From an uncultured Lacticaseibacillus sp. (GTDB lineage Bacteria; Bacillota; Bacilli; Lactobacillales; Lactobacillaceae): a DNA stretch of 11,730 nucleotides. The stretch lies in contig CAKQZO010000043.1 of assembly GCA_934293835.1 (NCBI GenBank), forward strand, positions 1-11,730, read 5' to 3'. The notes beneath the pieces were generated by a model that was not told where the DNA came from, made no database searches, and worked only from the letters and a program-made list of their open reading frames with translations. Positions 1-5,601 of the stretch are shown in pieces; within the stretch, counting starts at the first letter, position 1, and each line of letters begins with the position of its first letter. The translations under genes and the position numbers were made by a program.

Positions 1-480
1 GAGCACGCCTGTATGCACCGTCGGCGGATACGCCCGCACGTCGTAATGAATGGCAATGTCCACCTGCCGATCGGCCATTTGCGCGTAGATATCGTAGCAA
101 TTCAAGACCCGAATCACCAGCTCGACACCAGGGGCCTGCTGCTTGAATTGCTTCAAGACGCCTTGCATCTGATAAGTCAACAGCGACTCAGGCACCGCGA
201 TCACCAAACGCCCCACCGGCCCATCGGCATGTTCGGCGAAACGCTCGAGCGCGGCTGCGTCGGCTAAGAGTTGATCGATCAACGGTAAGGCGGCCGTCCC
301 GGCCCCTGTAAGCACCATCTGGCGGCCGACTTTGGTGAAGAGCCTGACACCGAGCTGGGCCTCAACTTGTTGCACCTGGAAGGTCACCGTCGAAGGGGCA
401 TAGTTGAGCAACGCTGCCGCCTTTTGAAAGCTGCCGGCAGCATGAATCGTCTGAACCGTCTTGAGGTACTTAAGATCCAT
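1..480 (-). CDS. LysR-family transcriptional regulator (N-terminal 160 residues, cut by window edge)
   Basis: DNA-binding transcription regulator of the LysR family. The frame is open from the ATG at 478-480 to base 1, so the C-terminal part lies outside the window. Residues 1-60 form the winged helix-turn-helix: FQKAAALLNYAPSTVTFQV, then QQVEAQLGVRLF and LTGAG, all in the usual family positions. From about residue 90 (VGRLVIAVPESL) the periplasmic-binding-like effector domain begins. The start is supported by AAGGAGG 8 bases upstream. The gene diverges from the acetyltransferase at 634, and the spacer holds a perfect inverted repeat, the arrangement expected when a LysR regulator controls its divergent neighbour and itself. 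The effector cannot be told from the sequence. A methionine or cysteine role, as for MetR/CmbR-type regulators, is possible from the nearby met genes but is not shown. Confidence 0.92.
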   Translation of the reverse strand, partial: MDLKYLKTVQTIHAAGSFQKAAALLNYAPSTVTFQVQQVEAQLGVRLFTKVGRQMVLTGAGTAALPLIDQLLADAAALERFAEHADGPVGRLVIAVPESLLTYQMQGVLKQFKQQAPGVELVIRVLNCYDIYAQMADRQVDIAIHYDVRAYPPTVHTGVL

Positions 481-550
481 TCCGCAAGCCTCCTTATCAG
501 CTAAAAACAATTAATCATGCTAACTCGCACAACCATTCAAGATCGTTGAA

Positions 551-588
551 GCGTGAGTTCTAAAGTTTCGACTAGACTGAACTCACGC
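551..588. promoter_or_regulatory. Perfect 10-bp inverted repeat in the LysR/GNAT divergent spacer, candidate operator
   Basis: GCGTGAGTTC (551-560) is repeated as its exact reverse complement GAACTCACGC (579-588) with 18 bases between. It sits in the 153-base spacer between two divergently read genes. No T-run follows on either strand, so it does not look like a terminator. An operator for the divergent LysR regulator is the simplest reading, but that is inference. Confidence 0.5.
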
Positions 589-633
589 ACGCCTTTAGAC
601 TACCAGATATGAACCGAAATTGGGAGGCCTACC

Positions 634-1158
634 ATGCATATTTCCACATTTAATTCTAATCCCCTTATCATCGCCGAGTTGATCGATCTCATCTTGTTCT
701 GCCAAAACACCGAGGCCCACCTCGGCATCACCATGGCCGAGCAACCGGATGTGTTGACCATTCCCGCAACGTATCAGGCACCGGGAGGCGATTTTTGGGT
801 CGCCTGTTCGCCAGACAGGCACGTCGCCGGCTGCATCGGCTTGTTACGCCTGACGCCAACTGTCGCCGCGCTCAAGAAGTTTTTCGTTTATCCCCAGTTT
901 CGCGGGCGCCCTACTCGCCTGGGCTGGCAACTCTATGCCACCCTGCTCGCTGCTGCGACCGCCAAGGGCATCACGCGTCTGGTGCTGGACACACCGGAAG
1001 CCGAGCGGCGCTCACATCACTTCTATGAGCGTCAAGGCTTCATTCGCTGCCAAAAGGCGGATCTCGGGGTCGACTATCATTATCCCGACCGCGCCAGCCG
1101 CTTCTATCAGCTGACGATTGCCGCCAACGAAAAACGCACCTCAACCGCCAATGGCTGA
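634..1158 (+). CDS. GNAT-family N-acetyltransferase
   Basis: Predicted acetyl-CoA-dependent N-acetyltransferase of 174 residues, substrate unknown. The core fold is recognisable: a strand around AALKKFFVYPQFRG, an acetyl-CoA loop region RGRPTRLGWQLY (about residues 90-101), a strand GITRLVLDTPEAE, and the family's closing motif HHFYERQGF near residues 129-137. The pyrophosphate loop is unusual: the typical R-G-x-G-x-G/A spacing reads RGRPTRLG, so the central glycine is replaced. Start ATG follows GGGAGG with 6 bases spacing. It is the only protein gene on the plus strand here. It diverges from a LysR regulator and ends 13 bases before the convergent metI stop, with no visible terminator between them. 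The divergent layout suggests LysR control. Confidence 0.85.
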   Translation: MHISTFNSNPLIIAELIDLILFCQNTEAHLGITMAEQPDVLTIPATYQAPGGDFWVACSPDRHVAGCIGLLRLTPTVAALKKFFVYPQFRGRPTRLGWQLYATLLAAATAKGITRLVLDTPEAERRSHHFYERQGFIRCQKADLGVDYHYPDRASRFYQLTIAANEKRTSTANG

Positions 1159-1171
1159 GATGCGCACAAAG

Positions 1172-1858
1172 TTAATGATGAAGCTTGCGGGTGATAATGT
1201 CGCCAACGAATTGGAAGACGAAGACCATGATCAAGATGAAGATCGTGGCCACCCAAGTCACGTCGTTTTGGAAGCGTTGGTAACCCATCGCGATCGCGAG
1301 GTTCCCCAAACCACCGCCACCGACAGCCCCGGCCATCGCCGTCAAACCGATGACGGAGATGATCGTCAGCACGGTGACCCGCACCAATTCGGACAATCCT
1401 TCGCGCAGGTAAACGCGGAAGACGATGCCTGCCGGTGAGATCCCCATCGCCTCGGCGGCTTCGATCACCCCAGGGTCGACAGTGACCAAGGCGTTTTGGA
1501 CCTGCCGGGCATAAAATGGCGCCGTCCCTGCAATCAGTGGGACCAGGGCCGCCGTTGGGCCGATCCCAGTGCCGACGATTGCATGCGTGACCGGATACAT
1601 GACCGCCAGCAAGATGATGAACGGAATCGCCCGAAAGATGTTGACGACTTTGTCCAAGATGAAATACGCCGCCCGATTTTCTAAAAGGCCATGCTCATCC
1701 CACAGCACTAACAAGACCCCGAGGATCAGGCCTAAGATCGCGCTGACGAGGGTGGTCACAAGCGTCATGTATAGCGTTTGCCAGATCGCCTGCACGACGC
1801 CACCGTCGCCAGACCAGATCGGCACAACGTTTGGGAATAAATGTTGGAAAAATGACAT
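1172..1858 (-). CDS. metI: Methionine ABC transporter permease MetI
   Basis: Integral membrane subunit of the methionine importer; two copies would pair with a MetN dimer and receive substrate from MetQ. At 228 residues it matches the family length, with about five hydrophobic segments. The EAA loop that docks on the ATPase is at residues 133-139 (EAAEAMG), preceded by VDPG. MetI-typical stretches include FRAIPFIILL and MAGAVGGGGLGNLA. The ATG shares one base with the metN stop (TGATG), and GGAGGT lies just inside the end of metN, so translation is probably coupled. It is the last gene of the met operon, with no clear terminator before the convergent acetyltransferase gene. Confidence 0.95.
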   Translation of the reverse strand: MSFFQHLFPNVVPIWSGDGGVVQAIWQTLYMTLVTTLVSAILGLILGVLLVLWDEHGLLENRAAYFILDKVVNIFRAIPFIILLAVMYPVTHAIVGTGIGPTAALVPLIAGTAPFYARQVQNALVTVDPGVIEAAEAMGISPAGIVFRVYLREGLSELVRVTVLTIISVIGLTAMAGAVGGGGLGNLAIAMGYQRFQNDVTWVATIFILIMVFVFQFVGDIITRKLHH

Positions 1859-2910
1859 CAGTCTACCTCCGTCGCCAGGTGTTGCACCTGCACGTCATTG
1901 TCGGCCAGATACTTGAACGTCCGGTCGATATCGGCCTGACTGCCTGCCAAGACCACGATCAAGTTGCCAAACGGCGTGCCTTGCAAGATCTGAATGTCGC
2001 CAAACAAGATGTTGGCGGTCACGTTGAAGTCTTTGTACAGCGTCGCCACCAGTGGCTGGTCAGTCGACGCGCCGAGATAGGTCAGCCGCACCAGCTGATC
2101 GGCGCCGCTCAAATTCAACACGGCAGGCTGCTTGCGCACCGATGTGATCGCCGCGTCGAGTTGCAGCGTCGTGTCGATGAAATCTTTGGTCAGCTGCTGC
2201 TGAGGCTTGGCAAAAATCTCCAGCAGACTCCCACGTTCGATGATCGCACCAGCATCCATCACCGCGACCTTGTTGCAGATCTGCTTCACGGCTTCCATCT
2301 CATGCGTGATCAACACAATGGTCAACCCCAGCGTCTCGTTCAGTTGCTTGAGCAGGTCCAAAATCGCGCTCGTCGTCTTGGGATCAAGCGCACTCGTCGC
2401 CTCATCGGAGATCAGAATTTCTGGATCCGATGCCAAGGCGCGCGCGATGCCGACCCGCTGTTTTTGGCCCCCGGATAATTCGGTCGGGTATGCGCTCGCT
2501 CGGTCTTCGAGGCCGACCAGCTGCAAAAGTTCGGTGACCTTGGCATTGATTTCGGCTTTGCTTTTGAGCCCTTTGAGCGGGAAGGCGACATTTTCGGCGA
2601 TCGTGAGCGAATTCATCAAGTTAAAATGCTGAAAAATCATCCCGATGCGCTTACGTTCTCCACGCAACCGCTTGGGATCAAGCGCCAGCATGTCTTCACC
2701 AAGCACGGTGACCTTGCCGCTTGTCGGCCGCTGCAACAGATTGATCGTCCGCACCAGCGTCGACTTACCGGCCCCAGAATAGCCTACGACCCCATAGATA
2801 TCGCCGCGAGACACCGTCAAATCAACGTGATCGACTGCATGCACGCTGCGATTTTTCTCATGAAATTGAACATCGACATCGGTCAATGTGATGACTGCTT
2901 CTTTAGCCAT
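1858..2910 (-). CDS. metN: Methionine ABC transporter ATP-binding protein MetN
   Basis: ATPase that powers methionine import through MetI. The 350 residues carry a complete nucleotide-binding domain: Walker [10 protein letters not shown] (43-51), Q-loop Gln94, signature LSGGQKQR (145-152), Walker B ILISDE (165-170) with catalytic Glu170, and switch His203. The C-terminal part (about 265-350) has the length and position of the NIL domain, which in characterised MetN proteins binds methionine and slows transport when internal methionine is high. The ATG at 2908-2910 follows GAGG. It overlaps metI by one base, but is separated from metQ2 by 322 non-coding bases containing repeats, an unusual break inside a transporter operon. 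Confidence 0.96.
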   Translation of the reverse strand: MAKEAVITLTDVDVQFHEKNRSVHAVDHVDLTVSRGDIYGVVGYSGAGKSTLVRTINLLQRPTSGKVTVLGEDMLALDPKRLRGERKRIGMIFQHFNLMNSLTIAENVAFPLKGLKSKAEINAKVTELLQLVGLEDRASAYPTELSGGQKQRVGIARALASDPEILISDEATSALDPKTTSAILDLLKQLNETLGLTIVLITHEMEAVKQICNKVAVMDAGAIIERGSLLEIFAKPQQQLTKDFIDTTLQLDAAITSVRKQPAVLNLSGADQLVRLTYLGASTDQPLVATLYKDFNVTANILFGDIQILQGTPFGNLIVVLAGSQADIDRTFKYLADNDVQVQHLATEVD

Positions 2911-2950
2911 GTTCTTCCTCGTTTCTTCCCAAAAATCAGCTCATAACGAA

Positions 2951-2973
2951 GGCGGCACCCGGTGAGTGCCGCC
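2951..2973 (-). repeat. 8-bp perfect GC-rich hairpin upstream of metN
   Basis: GGCGGCAC (2951-2958) and GTGCCGCC (2966-2973) form a perfect stem with a 7-base loop, about 40 bases before the metN start. On the minus strand a T-run (ATTTTT) comes only about 15 bases after the stem, so a classic rho-independent terminator is doubtful. It may be an RNA processing or stability element in the met transcript. Confidence 0.5.
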
Positions 2974-3069
2974 AGCGCCTATCTAGTTTAACACAAACTC
3001 AGCCGTGGCTCTAGACATGCCTTCGTCGAGCTCTGTGGCACACCGGCGTCCTAGCTTAGACTCCCAGCA

Positions 3070-3232
3070 AAAACCGCTCAGCTTCGCTCTGGTTTGTTCG
3101 TCGAGCTACGCGTGGCCAACGGGCTAGGCATAGCCGCACGATTGCCTACGCAAACAAGTTTGCTCCGTCAATCGCACATGCTATGCTACGCCCTAAATTT
3201 GGCCTCGCTTCGCTCTGGTTTTTCGCTCTAGG
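3070..3232. repeat. Palindromic, repeat-rich element between metQ2 and metN
   Basis: This is most of the 322-base gene-free gap inside the met operon. It contains a long imperfect palindrome of about 113 bases (3103-3215). Paired blocks from outside in: GAGC with GCTC, GCG with CGC, GGCCAA with TTGGCC, GGGC with GCCC, GGCATAG with CTATGCT, CGATTG with CAATCG, and GCAAAC with GTTTGC around a two-base centre at 3156-3157. The 15-mer GCTTCGCTCTGGTTT occurs at 3081-3095 and 3207-3221, and TTCGCTCT occurs a third time at 3222-3229. An 11-mer TTCGTCGAGCT occurs at 3022-3032 and 3097-3107. On the minus strand, AAACC...GGTTTTT around 3070-3095 resembles a weak terminator. I see no gene in it. Confidence 0.7.
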
Positions 3233-4051
3233 CTACTTCCATGCCGGAACGGTGGTGCCTTTGTAGACCTTCTTCATCAGCTTCGCCGTTTGCTTGGTCT
3301 GATAAGCCTTGACGATTTTCTTGTACGTCTTGTTCTTCTTATCCTTGGCCGACTTGGCGGAGATGAAGTTGATGTACGGGCTCGACTTGTCTGTGATCTT
3401 TTCAACCGCGATCGAGTCTTTGACCTTCAGCTTGGCGGCCGCGGCGATATCGTTGTTGACGACGGCGGCCGCAACATCATTCATCGAGCGCGCCGTCTGG
3501 GCAGAATCCAGTGGCACTAGCTTCAAATTGAGTTTGTTTTCGGTGACATCAGCCGTCGATGGCGTCTTCACCCCGGCCTTGAGCTTGATCAGCTTTTCTT
3601 GGGCCAAAAGGTTCAGCGCGCGGCCTTCGTTAGACGCGTCGTTCGGCACCGACACCTTGTCGCCGGACTTTAAGTCACTGAGCGACTTGATCTTGGTGGA
3701 GTAGGCGCGAATCGGACCGAGATACGTGTCGCCGATCGAGACGATGTGGGTGTGATGCTTCTTGTTCCAATCGTTCAAGAAGGTGTAGTTTTGGAACGCA
3801 TTGAGATCGACATCCCCATCTTGCAAAGCCTTGTTCGGCGTGTTGTAGTCCGTGAATTCAACCAACTTGATGTTGACGTCTTGTTTCTTCAGGCGCTTTT
3901 GAATGTCGGTCCAGATCTCACGGTCGTTACTCATGATGCCGACTTTAACCGTTTTGTTTGCGGTCGAGCTGGCACTGTTGCCACAAGCGGCTAATGCTAA
4001 GACAGGTAACGCAACGGCGACCGTCGCGATGACTTTCTTCCATAGCTTCAT
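3233..4051 (-). CDS. metQ: Methionine ABC transporter substrate-binding lipoprotein MetQ, second copy
   Basis: Membrane-anchored binding protein that delivers methionine to MetNI, 272 residues. The signal peptide (KLWKK, hydrophobic core, LALAAC) ends in a lipobox with lipidated Cys23. The mature part has MetQ landmarks: VEFTDYNTPNKAL, NAFQNYTF, GDTYLGPIRAYS, VSVPNDASNEGRAL, and SSPYINFIS near the C-terminus. I chose the ATG at 4049-4051, 8 bases after AGGAGG. The in-frame GTG and TTG codons just upstream lie too close to that site. The site overlaps the metQ1 stop, and only 12 bases separate the genes. The protein is a tandem duplicate of MetQ1, more than half identical by eye. The pocket region differs: YTF here against VQF in copy 1, and PYIN against PFIN. 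The stop is followed directly by the palindromic element. Confidence 0.94.
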   Translation of the reverse strand: MKLWKKVIATVAVALPVLALAACGNSASSTANKTVKVGIMSNDREIWTDIQKRLKKQDVNIKLVEFTDYNTPNKALQDGDVDLNAFQNYTFLNDWNKKHHTHIVSIGDTYLGPIRAYSTKIKSLSDLKSGDKVSVPNDASNEGRALNLLAQEKLIKLKAGVKTPSTADVTENKLNLKLVPLDSAQTARSMNDVAAAVVNNDIAAAAKLKVKDSIAVEKITDKSSPYINFISAKSAKDKKNKTYKKIVKAYQTKQTAKLMKKVYKGTTVPAWK

Positions 4052-4063
4052 CAACACTACCTC

Positions 4064-4879
4064 CTACTTCCAGGCCGGAACCGTGGAACCCTTGTAGTAC
4101 TTCTTCATCAGCTTTTCGGTTTGCTTGGTCTGATAAGCCTTCACGATCTTCTTGTAGGTCGCATTCTTCTTATCCTTCTTGCTTGCCGCGGCGATGATGT
4201 TGATGAACGGTTCGGAATTCTTACCGATCTTTTCAACTGTGATCGCGTCTTTCGGGTTGAGCTTGGCGGCTGCGGCGATATCGTTGTTGACGATCGCAGC
4301 GTCGACATCGTTCATCGAACGCGCCGTTTGGGCGGCATCGAGCTCGGTGATCTTCAAGTTCAGCTTGTTTTCGCTAATGTCACGCGTCGTCGGGTTGGTG
4401 ACGCCAGCCTTCAGCTTGATCAAGCCGTTGGCTTCCAACAGCTGCAAGGCACGCCCTTCGTTGGCCGCATCATTCGGCACGGAAACCTTCGCGTCCTTAG
4501 TCAACTTCTTCAGGCTTGTGATCTTGTTGGAGTACGCGCGCATTGGGCCGAGGTAGGTGTTGCCGACGCTGGTGATTGTGTCGTCATGCTTCTTGTTCCA
4601 AGCATCCATGAACTGCACTGTCTGGAAGGAGTTCAACTGAATGTCGCCATCATCGAGCGCCTTGTTCGGCGTGTTGTAATCGGTGAATTCGACCAGCTTG
4701 ATGTTGACGTCTTGCTTCTTCAACCGTTTTTGAATGTCTTGCCAGATTTCCTTATCGTTGGTCATGATCCCGACTTTGACCGTCTTGTTAGCCGAGCTTG
4801 AGCTGTTTCCACACGCTGCCAAAGCAAACACTGGTAATGCGATTGCCGCAGCGGCAACAATCTTTTTCCACAATTTCAT
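4064..4879 (-). CDS. metQ: Methionine ABC transporter substrate-binding lipoprotein MetQ, first copy
   Basis: First gene after the T-box leader; surface lipoprotein that captures methionine for MetNI. It has 271 residues with a lipoprotein signal peptide and lipobox ALAAC (Cys23). MetQ signatures are present: VEFTDYNTPNKAL, NSFQTVQF, GNTYLGPMRAYS, VSVPNDAANEGRAL, SENKLNLKITELDAAQ and SEPFINIIA. It ends KGSTVPAWK, nearly the same as copy 2. The ATG follows AGGGGG at normal spacing. The tandem pair is collinear over its whole length, so it arose by duplication and then diverged. Differences around the expected ligand pocket leave open a different affinity or a related ligand such as D-methionine, methionine sulfoxide or short peptides. 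That is inference. Confidence 0.95.
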   Translation of the reverse strand: MKLWKKIVAAAAIALPVFALAACGNSSSSANKTVKVGIMTNDKEIWQDIQKRLKKQDVNIKLVEFTDYNTPNKALDDGDIQLNSFQTVQFMDAWNKKHDDTITSVGNTYLGPMRAYSNKITSLKKLTKDAKVSVPNDAANEGRALQLLEANGLIKLKAGVTNPTTRDISENKLNLKITELDAAQTARSMNDVDAAIVNNDIAAAAKLNPKDAITVEKIGKNSEPFINIIAAASKKDKKNATYKKIVKAYQTKQTEKLMKKYYKGSTVPAWK

Positions 4880-4909
4880 GATGAATCCCCCTATTTGTTT
4901 TAAAGCGAT

Positions 4910-4948
4910 AAAAAAATGACCGCTCCTAACGTTAGTTAGAAGCGGTCA
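4910..4948 (-). terminator. Rho-independent terminator of the T-box leader
   Basis: On the minus strand TGACCGCTTCTAAC and GTTAGGAGCGGTCA form a 14-bp stem with one G-T pair and a TAAC loop, followed by seven T (4916-4910). It overlaps the 3' side of the T-box antiterminator, so the two folds exclude each other. It is also the first terminator seen after gcvH, so it may stop read-through from that gene as well. Confidence 0.92.
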
Positions 4949-5178
4949 TCCCGCGGTACCATTCTAATTCAGTAGCCGAAGCTACCCTCATATTGGGTCA
5001 ATCAACCCAAGTGCGAGGTAATGGTCGCCACCCATTGCAGCCTTAAGCAAAAGCCTTCGGTGCACCGATCCGTGAGCCATTCTCAAGTACGCGCGCTACC
5101 CCGTTCTCAGCCAGCCGGGTTTTCTGTACAGTCTTGCGTGCTCTCTCTCTCACATCGTTCGTTTATCGCTTTGAATTG
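4910..5178 (-). promoter_or_regulatory. T-box riboswitch, methionine-specific, upstream of metQ1
   Basis: This tRNA-sensing leader fills the 358-base gap between gcvH and metQ1. The conserved T-box is at 4952-4965 (minus strand AGAATGGTACCGCG). Its UGGU would pair with the ACCA end of an uncharged tRNA whose discriminator is A, as in tRNA-Met. In stem I, GTGAG (5149-5153) pairs with CTCAC (5072-5076). Next to that helix is the specifier loop GAGAATGG, whose ATG (5078-5080) is the methionine codon. A GA-rich 5' strand, a GCTG element, further hairpins with TTGGGT/ACCCAA and GTAGC-TTCG-GCTAC, then the T-box and terminator follow in the expected order. Low methionine leaves tRNA-Met uncharged, stabilises the antiterminator and turns the operon on. 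Confidence 0.93.
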
Positions 5179-5184
5179 TCTACG

Positions 5185-5213
5185 ATGTTACCTAATTCTC
5201 TCAGCATTGTCAA
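5185..5213 (-). promoter_or_regulatory. Promoter of the metQQNI operon
   Basis: Minus-strand TTGACA (5208-5213) is a perfect -35 box. After exactly 17 bases comes TAACAT (5185-5190), a fair -10 box. Transcription should begin near 5178, just before stem I of the T-box. Confidence 0.8.
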
Positions 5214-5229
5214 CACTTTCTGAGAATTA
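5193..5229. promoter_or_regulatory. Inverted repeat over the -35 box of the met promoter, candidate operator
   Basis: TAATTCTCTCAG (5193-5204) and CTGAGAATTA (5220-5229) are inverted copies apart from a two-base bulge. They flank and enclose the -35 hexamer and reach into the spacer. A protein bound there could block RNA polymerase. No known operator sequence is recognised. The dyad could also be a short hairpin after the gcvH stop, but no T-run follows it. Confidence 0.4.
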
Positions 5230-5237
5230 AATTAGAC

Positions 5238-5528
5238 TTAAGCCTGAATCTCAGCCACCCAGTTGTCCGCGCGGTCAGCCGAATCCAACAGCGACGGGTC
5301 ATCTGCAACGCGGTCGTTCACGGCGACCACCTTACCGGACAAGGGCGCGTCGAGATCCAACACCGCCTTTTCCGCTTCAACAGCGAGGAAGGCCTTGCCC
5401 ACCGTCACCTCAGCGCCGACCTTCGGCAAATCGGCGAACTTGATCTTGCCGAATGCCTCTTGTGCCTCTGCCGTCAGACCGATGCGCACCTTACCGGCTT
5501 GGGTTTCTTGCCAAAAATGTTGTGCCAT
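5238..5528 (-). CDS. gcvH: GcvH-like lipoyl carrier protein
   Basis: Small lipoyl-domain protein of 96 residues, shorter than classical glycine cleavage H protein (about 125-130). It keeps the core VRIGLTAEAQEAFGKIKFADLP, then the lipoyl hairpin FLAVEAEKAVLDLDAPLSGKVVAVND. Lys54 in EKAV is the predicted lipoylation site, where classical H proteins have ESVKA. The C-terminal WVAEI matches the family end. The ATG at 5526-5528 follows AGGAGG with 6 bases spacing; an in-frame TTG upstream overlaps that site and was rejected. No other glycine cleavage gene is nearby. In low-GC Gram-positives such stand-alone H-like proteins are thought to act as lipoyl relay or redox partners. The T-box met operon begins directly downstream. 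Confidence 0.88.
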   Translation of the reverse strand: MAQHFWQETQAGKVRIGLTAEAQEAFGKIKFADLPKVGAEVTVGKAFLAVEAEKAVLDLDAPLSGKVVAVNDRVADDPSLLDSADRADNWVAEIQA

Positions 5529-5557
5529 GTTGTGCCTCCTCAAGTTTGATCAATTTA

Positions 5558-5566
5558 ATTGTACCA
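5558..5566 (-). promoter_or_regulatory. Extended -10 promoter for gcvH
   Basis: Minus-strand TGGTACAAT is an extended -10 element (TGn plus TACAAT, five of six matches to consensus). It would start transcription near 5551, about 22 bases before the gcvH ATG. No clear -35 box is seen. The palindrome TTGATCAA (5546-5553) overlaps the predicted start point. Confidence 0.55.
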
Positions 5567-5601
5567 CACCCGTCAGCTCGCCCGACACAGCCGCGCCGAT
5601 T

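Noticed and set aside
1159..1171. Terminator between the convergent metI and acetyltransferase genes
   Set aside because: The 13-base gap and flanking gene ends hold no stem with a T-run on either strand.
1831..2478. Open frame of 215 codons opposite metN
   Set aside because: Antisense shadow of metN; composition is rich in Arg, Gln and His as expected of a mirror frame, with no family features.
3081..3221. CRISPR array
   Set aside because: Only two copies of the 15-mer, no regular spacers and no cas genes.
2911..3232. A second riboswitch (S-box or T-box) in front of metN
   Set aside because: No T-box motif, no S-box core and no terminator/antiterminator pair; the structure is a repeat palindrome and a simple hairpin.
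4121..4801. Long open frame (226 codons) on the plus strand opposite metQ1
   Set aside because: It is a mirror of the metQ1 codon pattern in GC-rich DNA, has no ribosome site or recognisable domain, and metQ1 is certain.
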